The position numbers were made by a program, and so were the translations under genes. Below are positions 47,918 through 58,300 of a stretch of 64,000 nt of DNA, piece after piece. The notes under the pieces are model-generated. The model worked only from the letters and a program-made list of their open reading frames with translations. It made no database searches and was not told the origin of the DNA. Source of the stretch: Caprella mutica. Lineage: Eukaryota; Arthropoda; Malacostraca; Amphipoda; Caprellidae. The stretch is from NCBI GenBank assembly GCA_947561585.1, contig CANNZV010002298.1, positions 62,001 through 126,000 of the forward strand. The letters are read 5' to 3'. Position 1 is the first letter of the stretch; every line of letters starts with the position of its first letter.

Positions 47918-49085
47918 TATATGCTTTTAGGTAGTTTGTGTTATCAGAGTGCGTATTGAACTTCTTTAGAACTTGATATAAAACGCATTGCACTGAGCAT
48001 CCACACGATCCACAGATTTTATTTATAATTTGATAATAAATATCGTATCACAGCATATCTTATTTTATATATAAAGTCGGCTATGATCACATTGGCCTAT
48101 CTATCGTTATCTTAAACTATACATTTTTGTAGTTCCGTTTTCTTTAACTACATTATGCAGTAAATCGTAATTTAAGTTTTTCGTTTCTTCTGACTCATAT
48201 GTCCCAGCAGACACATTTCCCCATCTCAAGTCATTGGTAGGATTCATGTTGTTCGCGCGAACTGATTGTTAGACAGTTTAAACTCCACAACTAAACGTAT
48301 GCTTAGGGATACCTCTCTCTAACAAGGATTACAAAATAGAGTTTCGCCGACTATCTTCTATTCCTAAAATTCCGGTTACATGTTTTTTTTTTATCTTTGT
48401 CCAGTTTTAGACATTGTTTTTATCAGTATTATGATATTTTAGATTTCTGGAGAATGATGCTACAAGTTGTTTGTTACCATGAAGTACAGCAAAAAATAGT
48501 TAAAAATCTTTTACGAAGCACTACAAGATTACAGCACTATAGTTGCACTCCACAACAATAATCAAATTGAAGTCCTATTTGTGCGATACAGTAACATCTA
48601 AGATCCTTCTTTTAAATCTTACACAGATTGTTAATAATATCTCGTTCAAAATAAAATATATAGTTATTGATATTTTGTTTTATATAAAATAAGAGTAATT
48701 TAAAGTTAGTTCTAGCCATCGGAGCCTACTGTCCCCAAGAATAATAGGAAGAAAGTGAAAAGAATGAAGAAGAAAACCCCCCCCAAAAAAAAGGACCTTG
48801 CAGGAATGAAGTTGAATGCTAGAACATAGTTCACGGTGCTTGCGCTATCCGTAATATAGTTTATGAATGACCGAAAATCAGAAGTAGAGGTATTCCCTCT
48901 TAATAAAATTAAAATGATAGTTTCTTCGCCTGAGAACAGTAAAAATTTCCTTGCCTGAAGTGTCTATTTCAGTTCAAGTAAGTTCATTCTATGTACAAAA
49001 TATTTTTTCTAGTTTCAAGTACTGTACTTCTATTTAGGACAATTAATTTTGCGTATACACTTTATAATTTTCTATGCATTTTGAA

Positions 49086-49210
49086 ATGCATACTATCCAT
49101 TTTCTCAATTGCATATGCATTTTCTCAATTGTATATGCATTTTCTCAATTTCATATGCATTTTCTCAATTGTATATGCATTTTCTCATTTGCATATGCAT
49201 TTTTATATTG
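49086..49210. repeat. Subterminal ATATGCATTTTCTCAATTG repeats
   Basis: About six units of 20 bp with core ATATGCATTTTCTCAATTG lie near the right end of the hAT-like element. ATGCATATGCAT words also crowd its left end (44280-44370). Subterminal short repeats are where hAT transposases bind; that role here is inferred. Confidence 0.75.
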
Positions 49211-49277
49211 GCATACATGCATACGCACGTGTTATTTGCATATGCATTATATGCAATGTCACAACCCTAGTGATTAT

Positions 49278-49785
49278 AGAAGACGCTTCCAAACAGATGA
49301 CAGGATGTTTGACATCGGCTCTTGTGGTGATAAAGAATAGTCATCGATGAAGTGACTCTCTCTAATAGAAATTGACTATTTGTAAAGCCAGGAAGGTCAT
49401 TCGTGTTCATGATTTAAAGTATCATGAATTTCCCCCAGAAAATCAATGCGATAACCACCAGGACTGTAATAGCTGGATACGAATACATTTCTCGTGGATT
49501 ATTCTTATTGAAGGATAGATCTAGTCGCGGACATAGTGTGAGTGAAGGGAATATTGATATTCACATGATACAAAAAAAGATAATCCTGATAATTCTGTCT
49601 TGGTTTTATTCGTATAGCAGTGGCACATGGATGTTAAGTGGAGTGTGAACTCAAAATGATAATTATGCTCTTAATTCATTGACGTCTCTTTTAGTATGCC
49701 TATCCATTCAATGGCCAGTTAGTTTTTACTCATCCTAGACAGTGTCTAAAAAAGGAAGCAGAGGGATTTGTAGTTACAGTAAGTA
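49278..49785. other. Unrecognised DNA right of the hAT-like element
   Basis: This continues the sequence interrupted at 44218. A short plus frame (49424-49648) is not recognisable. Confidence 0.3.
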
Positions 49786-49789
49786 GGAT

Positions 49790-49920
49790 AACCAGCTATC
49801 ACAGATAGGTAGATAAGTCTACCTAATACAAAATCTAAGACCTCGTAGTTGAAGAGCATAACCCTAGCGCTATCCTCCAAAACTGCAAGTACGGTTAAAA
49901 AAATAAACATTGTAAAAATG
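49790..49920 (+). repeat. Dispersed repeat, copy 2 (partial)
   Basis: It shares CTCGTAGTTGAAGAGCATAA and AGCGCTATCCTCCAAAACTG with copy 1 (7791-8010), and the preceding GTCTACCTAATACAAAAT with copy 3 (63300-63600). A further 60 bp, including CACCACAGGCAGTTT near 49960, matches copy 3 near 63580, so the repeat is longer than copy 1 shows. Confidence 0.55.
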
Positions 49921-50080
49921 AAAAAAGACAATACATAGCTAATCCAAACCCTTCTATTCACCACAGGCAGTTTCAGGATAGAGTCCCTGGGGCAATAAAA
50001 ATATCATTATAATTAGATTAGTTTTAGAACCACAGCCGCTACTAATGGCGATTCAGTTATGTTACCTTGTATCGAGTCTG

Positions 50081-50520
50081 CTAGAGTACATTGTTATCAA
50101 GATTTAAAAATTTACAAATACAGTACATTATAACTCTATTACAACTGATGCCAGTTTGCAAGATAAAATTATAAATTTTTCCAGATTTGTCCATATGGTC
50201 ATTTAGTAACTGTTTGTGGGGATTATTACTAAAAGTTCTTCTGGCAATAGCATAGTGTGGACATATCATTATTATATGGTGGACTGTAAGAGGAACATTG
50301 CAATGTTGGCATTCAGGTGGTGCCTCATTAGACATGAGGAAACCGTGAGTTAGGGCTGTGTCACAGACTCTAATTCGGCACACATCTCCCTCCCACAATC
50401 TGTTTATAAAATGGCTGAATTGAAGTGGCGTAATATTGTCTTTTATTGATCTGAGTTTATTTTCATGGATTGTTTGCCAAGAGTTTTTCCATGAAATTTT
50501 AGATCGTGCTTTATATAGGA
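50081..50520 (-). pseudogene. LINE (Jockey/I-type) ORF2 C-terminal fragment
   Basis: On the minus strand an uninterrupted frame of about 145 codons runs from roughly 50520 to 50081. It reads SWQTIHENKLRSIK, then CRIRVCDTALTHGFLMS, then CQHCNVPLTVHHIIMICPHY. This order (W.......KL..IK; CRLRIGHTRLTHG-like; CxxC...H....C) is the region after reverse transcriptase and around the RNase H/zinc-finger end of Jockey- and I-clade LINE ORF2 proteins. The upstream reverse transcriptase and endonuclease are absent, so it is a 5'-truncated or decayed copy with no independent activity. It lies downstream of the ARMC8 gene on the same strand. Confidence 0.75.
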
Positions 50521-51122
50521 CTTGAAATAATCTCTAGGTATCTTTTTATTTAGATATCAATGCATTGGAGGCAGCTGTTCTAAATAAAAACATCTCATAA
50601 TCATTTAAAAACCGTTTATTGAACACCAAAGAACACTGTAGATATTTACAAAAAATGTTAACAAAAAGTTGCACTTGTTGAATTCTATTTACAAACAGTT
50701 ATTAAATACATGAGAGGACATTTGGAGACTTAAAAAAATCTATAAAATATTATAAATTCTATCTTTATTTACTTTTAATATTAAATAAAATATTATTTCC
50801 CCAAGACTCCATTTGAAAGTAGAGTACTTGTACGCGTTAGTGATTTAAACAGAAAAAGTAAGGAATAATACAAGGTAGCTACTCCAGAATGCAGTTAGTG
50901 TGCTCATGAATGCAGAAAAGCTACTTCATTACCATAAAGACAAACTGTACTGTACAAGAGTTGAAACTTACTGAAACACAAGGACTACCAAATAGATGTA
51001 CATTATCAAAAAACATTAAACAGCTGCATAGCTACAACAAATTCCAATAGAAATACACTAGTCATAGAAGAGTGGACAGTGAAAGTACAGCATAAAGACT
51101 ACCAGTGTGCCTAGTTCATCTA
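50521..51122. other. AT-rich non-coding stretch, nothing recognised
   Basis: No gene recognised. A TTTATT (AATAAA on minus) occurs near 50613 and others near 50765, which could serve transcripts from the minus strand. Confidence 0.35.
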
Positions 51123-51512
51123 AAGGCCCGTTTACACGCTACGATAAATTGGGCGATTTTTTGAACACAGAGATGGTAACAATTTATCGGATGATTGAGA
51201 CAGTGTTTACACGCAACTATTTTTACTCCAATATTTCTATTACTTACTAACCGTCATTGAAGAAACATTATTGTGGTCTGCATTTATGCATTATGTATTG
51301 AGATAGATTGTAACGATTTCTTGGAACCATGTTTACATGTTCAAACTTATCGTTACGATTTTATAAATTTGAGCCTGCTAGCACCAATCACATAATCCAA
51401 TTTCAACTCTAGTAAATCGCTACGATTTCCTGTTTACACGTACTGATAAATTGCAATAACCTCTTCATTACGATAAATCGCTTCAATTTAGCGTAGCGTG
51501 TAAACGGGCCTT
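51123..51512. mobile_element. 390-bp TA-flanked MITE
   Basis: The ends AAGGCCCGTTTACACGCTAC (left) and GTAGCGTGTAAACGGGCCTT (right) are perfect inverted repeats, flanked by TA at 51121-51122 and 51513-51514. Inside are many words of the type CGATAAAT/ATTTATCG and further GTTTACACG copies. No coding capacity. It lies downstream of ARMC8, beyond the first candidate polyadenylation signal. Confidence 0.8.
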
Positions 51513-51680
51513 TAGAGCCAGTCTACCGATCACAGAATTTATACCAATGACAATGAATGAAAAAAAATAATAACCAAACAATCTGCAAATTATTATTAAA
51601 TAATAAATAAAATAGTTAACAAATATTAGTAAAAAAAGTAATGGATAAGTTACTAGCGAAGTAACAAAACGTACATATAA

Positions 51681-51686
51681 TTTATT
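51681..51686 (-). terminator. Candidate ARMC8 polyadenylation signal
   Basis: AATAAA on the minus strand, about 480 bases after the ARMC8 stop codon. It is the first canonical hexamer downstream; a weaker CATAAA lies at about 51786-51791. No transcript evidence is available here. Confidence 0.35.
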
Positions 51687-52164
51687 TTCAATATATACAG
51701 TTTCACAAAATATCTTCATTTACATTTGATACATAGCTAATAAAATAATATGATCTAGTTTGGAATTAAGGAGAGGGTGTAACTATTTATGGCCTGAGCA
51801 ATTAGAAATGGTGAGTTGTGAGGAAATAACTAGCTGAATAGAGAAACTCTGCTTTAGTTTTTTCCACAACAATCAATAACTTGATGTAGCTAATTATTTG
51901 AATATTGTGTTGCTGGCTAAATTAAAATTAACTCAAATTAACTAATATAGCATTTTTATAACTAGCTAGAGAGTTTAAATTTAAAAAGGATTCAAACTTC
52001 AAAGCAGTAGAAGAATATTTTCTCACACTGTTTTTTATATCGTTTTAGTTTCGTAAAGTTAGAAAAAGTGTGCAACCAAATATTGATTTGGTAATTGTAG
52101 GTAATTTTCCATATTATCGTCACTACCCAATGACCGAACATTGGAGGTAAATTTTCTAGTACCT

Positions 52165-52318
52165 TCACTGCCCCTGATCCATTGGTCTCCAGTGGGCAGG
52201 AGTACCCACCCCCGAGGAGACGGAGCTTCCACCATTGCCACCCGGGGGTGCGGAGGTGGTGGAGGTGTTTCCACCGGTGGAGGGGGCTGCTTTGAATTGG
52301 TCCAACGCGTACTTTACT
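52165..52318 (-). CDS. ARMC8: ARMC8 exon 11 (last), with stop codon
   Basis: Acceptor CTTTTTTCAG. One base completes the Lys codon, then [11 protein letters not shown], equivalent to AKMALQQYLA that ends human ARMC8. About 40 more codons follow, rich in Gly, Ser, Thr and Pro ([15 protein letters not shown]), ending MDQGQ and TGA at 52167-52165. The exon is separated from exon 10 by 1,949 bp because a Tc1-like element sits in the intron. Confidence 0.87.
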
Positions 52319-55300
52319 CTGAAAAAAGCAACAAAGTAAGTAACACATAAAAACACTGATGTAACCAGAAAATAGAAGGATCTATCTAGGTACCACTTAT
52401 AGCTACCAGTGGTTCTTAAAGTGGTATTCATGGCACCCCTTTGGGGCCTGGATTGTACATAGGGGGTAGCTAGCTGGTATTGATGTTATAAATGTTCCTT
52501 TTAAGTTCCAGTTATTGTTGGTTATATCATGCAGAGCGTAAATAAAACATTCACATTCCTTACTATTTCATTTTAAATTCTCACATGATAGTAATCAAAT
52601 AGTTATATTATAATAATTTGTAGCTTTTCAATCTACAGGGTGGGGCGTAAGTTTGGAAGCAAATGAAAGTGCATATTATAATCCAACGAAAAATATATTT
52701 AATAATTTACAGTTATGTATTATTACATAAGGGTTTTAAGAATTCAAAAATCATAAATTTATTCAAAATGTCCCCCCTTGTTTTTAATAACAGCCTCAAA
52801 TCTCCTCCGAACTCCTCCTACTGCGGCACGCAACTGTTCTTGTGAAATTTCCTTCCAAGATCTCTGGAGCGAACGCTTTAAATCATCCACACTGCGATGG
52901 AATTTACCACAGGTCTTTGATTCAAGAATGGACCATGCCGAAAAGTCCATAGGATTAACATCTGGGAAGCAGGGAGGCCACATTTCTTTGGACCAAAACC
53001 GTGGAAGATGGTCATGGCACCAGTTTTGAGTGACATTTGCAGTAGCTATGTGAAGTCGCGTCGTCATGCTGAAATGTCCATAGTGTCATCACCGAAGTGA
53101 TCCTTAGCTGACTCCAACATTGGCGTCAAAACATTCTCAATATAACATTTAGCATTGATTTTGTTGCCTTGTTCCACAAAAATTAAAGGAGATCTCCAAG
53201 TTTCTGAAACGGCGGCCCAGACCATTACTGAAGCAGGTTTCATGGTTCTGTGGACAGTTTTTTGGTTGTATGGGATGTCTTTTGCACTTTTACCAATTAT
53301 TCTGTCATTCCTCCGGTTGTGAGCCATTTCCACTGTGAAATTTTTTTCGTCAGACCAAACAATTTCACCAGCCGTGCCAGACTTCAATTCTCTCATAAGT
53401 GCTTTGCTTCTCTCCAATCTCTTTTTCTTTACAGCTTCTGACAGAGTCTGTCTCTTTTGGAGGGTGAAAGAGGACATCTTTAGGTCTTCTTTGACAACTC
53501 TTCTCATTGTTCTGGGACTCACATTAGCTGTTTTGGCAAACAATCGTATTGACCTTTTCGGGTTCCTCCTGATCTTCTCTCGGGCACATTTATCAGTTGT
53601 TTGGTGCGTTATGAGCGTGGTCTACCACTTCTTGGACGATCAGTCAAGTCTCCTCTCTCATTAAAACGCTTCACACACTTCCAAACAGTCGATCTCGCTA
53701 TTGAGAGAGTCTTTGAAATGACGGAATCTGACTACCCGGCACGGTGTAGAGCAATAATGGCTTCTCTTTTGTCTGACATTTTTGAATTGACTAAATTTTT
53801 GTAAAAAATAACACTGCCACGTCATAATGTAGTGTCTCTACTATAGTTCAAACCCTATCACCTACTTAGGAACTTATTTTTAAGAATTATATTAATGTTT
53901 GAAAAATTGCTTCCAAACTTACGCCCCACCCTGTATTTCATTGCAATGCAATGGTAAGGAGTGTTAGACAGAACCTTTAGCCTACCTGCCTAAAGAGGAC
54001 CTAGTTACTAGTTTCAAATGACAGCAGAGTTGATATTGCATAGAAACAAATTAATGGCATAAGACATGACCCAAAATATGCACCTCAAAAGGGTGCATAT
54101 TGAAAAACCAGAAAAGGTTCTTCAATATGCAAGAATTTATAAAAGGGCTTGAATAAGTACACTTGTAAATTTACTTTTCATTCTTTTAATGTGTAGCTAT
54201 TATGTTTTTTACTCTTCAATAAATTGGTTCCAATTACGAAATACTGTCCAAGAGAATAATAACTTACTTGTCGTAGAGGTTTGGGTCCTGTGTGCTCAGC
54301 AAACTATGAAGTACTTTTTCTGTTTTTAGTTCCTTCAGTCTGGCAATGTTAGTTGCATGGTTGCGGTCATCAGACGCAGACAAGTTACCAATGCAACACG
54401 TTGCAGCAAGTTGCAACTCCAACTGAGACATGCCCATGTAGTTAAACAGTTTCTTCAGCACATCTTCGTTACCTACAAAAAAACATTAAATAACTTTCAC
54501 TTCTTCGGTAAGGTGAAAATGATGTAACTAACTCGAAAATAAGGATTAATATTCACCAGAGAATGAAGACACAATCACCAGCTGGGATGAACATTTTTTC
54601 ACCAATCTAATAGAAATACCTCAAAATGTGTAGCTAGTGATTTTAAAGGCAGTGTCTCGCACATTTAGTACAATTATGTAATGTAGGACACATCCATTTA
54701 TACTCTCAAAATAGATAAGAGAAGTGCTAATAGTTAGGGAAAAATATAGTGAAATACTTTCAACCTGTTATCAATCTCGGATTTTCCTATAACATAACAT
54801 GGTAATTATAAGCAAAGTAATGGCTATAGCTATTGCAGTAGGAAGTGAAGATAACAATGCAGTTACTTATTGATGTTATTAGAAAGAGAATTTCTTCCAA
54901 TTATGACAGAGTAGTGAAAGAATTTTCTTAACTTAGTGGAGGCTTTATAAGAATTTTCACCAGACTTTTGAATCCTATAAGAAAACACGATATAATAATT
55001 AGTTATTTCAATTATATCTTTTTTTCTTAGCTATAGTATTCAAAAGTCTCGTGGAAAAGTAGGAGGAGCTTAGCAAAAAGTCTGGTGAAAAAACTTGCAA
55101 ACCCCTGTTAGTTATAGCTAGACCACATACCCAGTATGTAAGACTTTGACAGCACCCCGTCTGCTATGTTAGCCAGTAGGCAGAGTGCCTGCTCCTTCAC
55201 CTGCACGTTGTGGTGCCCCTCTAGGATGAGAATGATGGACTGGGGGAAAGAGAAGAGCTATTAGAGAAAAATCCCTTCCTATAATTTTAGTGTAGTAACT

Positions 55301-58300
55301 ATGGGTAATTTCTTATGTCACACTAGCGAATGTTCTTCCTTGCCATCATTATTAAGTTCATTATCCTTCTGACTTGAAAAAATAACATTGATGATAGCTA
55401 CTTTCATTTGGTGAAGGTACACTGAAGCTTCGACTGAGAGTATCGAAGCTATTCTTCTTTTTCTGTTATTTTAATAAATATCTAAAATGTGCCATCATAG
55501 ATAATTAAAATAAAAATTATACTAGCATTCACTTATTTAATAGCATAATATACTTGTTAATTAACATTAAAATATAGATAACATTAGATTGTATTCATAT
55601 TTTTTCTCCATTTTTACAAATAAAATAAAAATATTCAAACAATTTTTTTGGCAGAGAACACGAGAGTAATATGCGATAAGACTGCTAAATTATAACAAAG
55701 TAATGAGTAACTATGACACACTACCACATGATTTCTATTTAATTGCTAATATTTAGTAAAACAACAGAAGGGGAAGAATAGCTTCGACACTCTCAGTCGA
55801 AGATGAGTGCACCTTCACCTTACAATTCTTTTCGGGCACAATTCACTAAATTATCTTCAGTAAATTTAGTTGCGAGATGAAAATGATTCAAAACGTATCT
55901 TTCTAGCTACATATTTTAATTACCAAAGATAATAAATAAATTTAAAGTTCTGTAGCAATATCACAAAAAAACCGTTGCTATGAAATTAAATTCATTTTGT
56001 TCTTTTAATTATAAGACTATTTAGTATCTAGTGTCAAGGCAAGATGTTTGAGAATTAATTGTCCTTTCTTGGGGATTACCTTTAGAAATAGTTTCACTAG
56101 CAATATTATAGATAGCTACTGTATATCAGAAAAGTTTATATATTTAACCATTCAAAACCTAAAAAGCTTTGATGTAGTGTCAACGCGGTCATTGCCCCGC
56201 ACTTAGTGAACAAGTCCAATTATCTCTAAAACTATTACATATAGAGAAGATCTGTAGGTTGCAAAAGAAAGAGGTAGTCACTTATTTTATACAGACTGAA
56301 CGGCTTAGCCTTATGACCAATGGGTTAATAGTTATTCAACTTTTATAAAAAAAAAATGTTACCCTAGCAAATAGGGCATTAATCTCGCACCATTCAAGGA
56401 ATTATCTCGCACTGCGGGGTAAAAACCTGCACCACTCCAGGCAATATCCTGCATTGCAGGTTAATGGCCTGCACCTCTCTTAAATTGGAAACTAATAGAT
56501 CAATCAAAATTTGGATTACACCATCGTAAAGAGCAGCTTCTAAACTCTTAGAAACAATGTTAAAAGTACGCTAATACAACACTAGGAAATAGCGTCATGT
56601 GTTTGAACAAGTAACACTTATGAAAGTTAAGAGGCTCAATATCGAGCCACCTGAGAATACAATATTGAGCCACCTGAAAATATAAATCGCACATAATTTA
56701 CTATTACGAAAAAGTTATAAGTTGAAATGTACTTTAAATGTTGCAGAAACATGAGAAAATAGTTTAAGTTCATTTCTGTGAAGTCAGATTTACGTTACAG
56801 ACAAGATTTTATTTCATATTACGATTTTTGTTGGTGCTATAAATACTCCTGCATAAAAAAGTTCGCACATACACTACACACTGTGAGTACACACCCTACA
56901 CACTGTGTGTACACACACTATACACTGTGTGTACACACACTATACACTGTGTGTACACACACTACACACTGTATGTATACACACTATTCACTGTGTGTAC
57001 TAACACTACACACTGTATGTATACACGCTACACAGTGTAGTTATACACGCTACACAATGTATGTATACACGCTACACAATTATCTGTGGATATTATATCT
57101 CATCATGCTGAAAATTGAACATTTTATAGTACTGTAAAAGTGCGGAATAATGCCATGCATATTTTTTTCATGCCGGGCAAAACCCCGCACTACTTTGTTG
57201 CCATGTACTCAATTTTTGGCTAACCTGAAACAAAAAAAAGTAGGTAGTATATTAAAGTACGCTAATTAAACTATAATATGTCACAAACGTGATCAAATTT
57301 GATTGAGAATTGTGGATTCTGCAGCAAATCTAGCAAAATTATCTGATTTTACGAATACAAATGTTTGGTGCATAATTTTATAGTGTCCTATTTAAAATAT
57401 ATTTTAAAATACTTATTTTAAATATTATCCTAACATGAATAATATTATTTGACCTGAGGGTTGAAAATCTACTCTTTCCAATACCGTGAACAGAAATTCA
57501 AATTTCCAAATAGTTTTGGAGATAAGGGGGTGCGGGGTAATGCCCGCACATTCCAGGTGCGGGTGAATTACCCGCGTGGACGCTAATAGAAGCGTGTTTA
57601 GATTAGGTTTTAGAGTACTTAAGAACTGTTTACGATGTCCTTAATGTAAAATATCCAATTTAATCAAAGAGTTCTACCTGATTATCTAGTTGTATCGACA
57701 ATATGATTAATTAAGATAAGGAAATTTGTCTTGCATATTTATTTCTTTGATTTTTATATAAATAATACAATGAATAAGCTAAGTATTAATTTCTCTGTTT
57801 CTTGGAGAAGTACATGAAATAAGTGTAAAATTGTGTTTAAATCATATTTCCTGAGGCTGAATTTTGTATAGCTAAATCAGAAGGAAATTGATTAAATCTC
57901 TTTGTTCTACACTCTATTTTAAAAATGAAGATTTTTAGCCACGGAATAAATCTGTAAATGTAAATGACTATAATCACGAAATAGAATAGATACACCATTT
58001 AAAATAGTGTATCTATCTCAATATGATATAGCTACCTGCATGATTTCAGTGCCGTATATCCGCATGGTGACATCAATGTACTGTTTGTTGCTGATGAGGT
58101 TGCGAAGGAGACCCAGAGACTTCATGACTACAGCAGTGTCACCAGAAGACACCAGATTGAAGACCTGCGTGGTGCCCAACTCTACCAGAATGAAGTCTTT
58201 CACCTGAGAAACGGGGTGAGGAATTAGTGGGGAGAGAGAGAGTAGTTACATTGCAATCACCTTATCTCTCTACTCACCTTGCAATCACCTTATCTCTCTA

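Larger units (their letters stand above)
44227..49269. mobile_element. 5,043-bp hAT-like element with nested insertions
   Basis: An exact 8-bp duplication, GTGATTAT, flanks the element (44219-44226 and 49270-49277). The termini are inverted: TAGGCTTGTGACA at the left and, on minus, TAGGGTTGTGACA at the right. An 8-bp duplication and T/CAGGG-type ends are hallmarks of the hAT superfamily. Both subterminal zones carry many ATATGCAT words, the likely binding repeats. No hAT transposase (BED finger or dimerisation domain) was seen; the interior instead holds a pogo-like relic (44531-45500) and a Tc1-like element (46278-47917). It is therefore probably a non-autonomous or decayed copy enlarged by later insertions. 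Confidence 0.8.

Noticed and set aside
49086..49350. Plus-strand frames of 88 and 119 codons with CICIF/YAFSQ repeats
   Set aside because: They translate the subterminal ATATGCAT repeats of the hAT-like element.
52059..52274. 71-codon minus frame starting [11 protein letters not shown]
   Set aside because: It overlaps the last ARMC8 exon in a different frame; homology (VKYALDQF) supports the other frame.
54264..54461. Complete 65-residue small protein ending LYDK
   Set aside because: It is ARMC8 exon 10 read into the intron; the stop is the TAA inside the GTAAGT donor.
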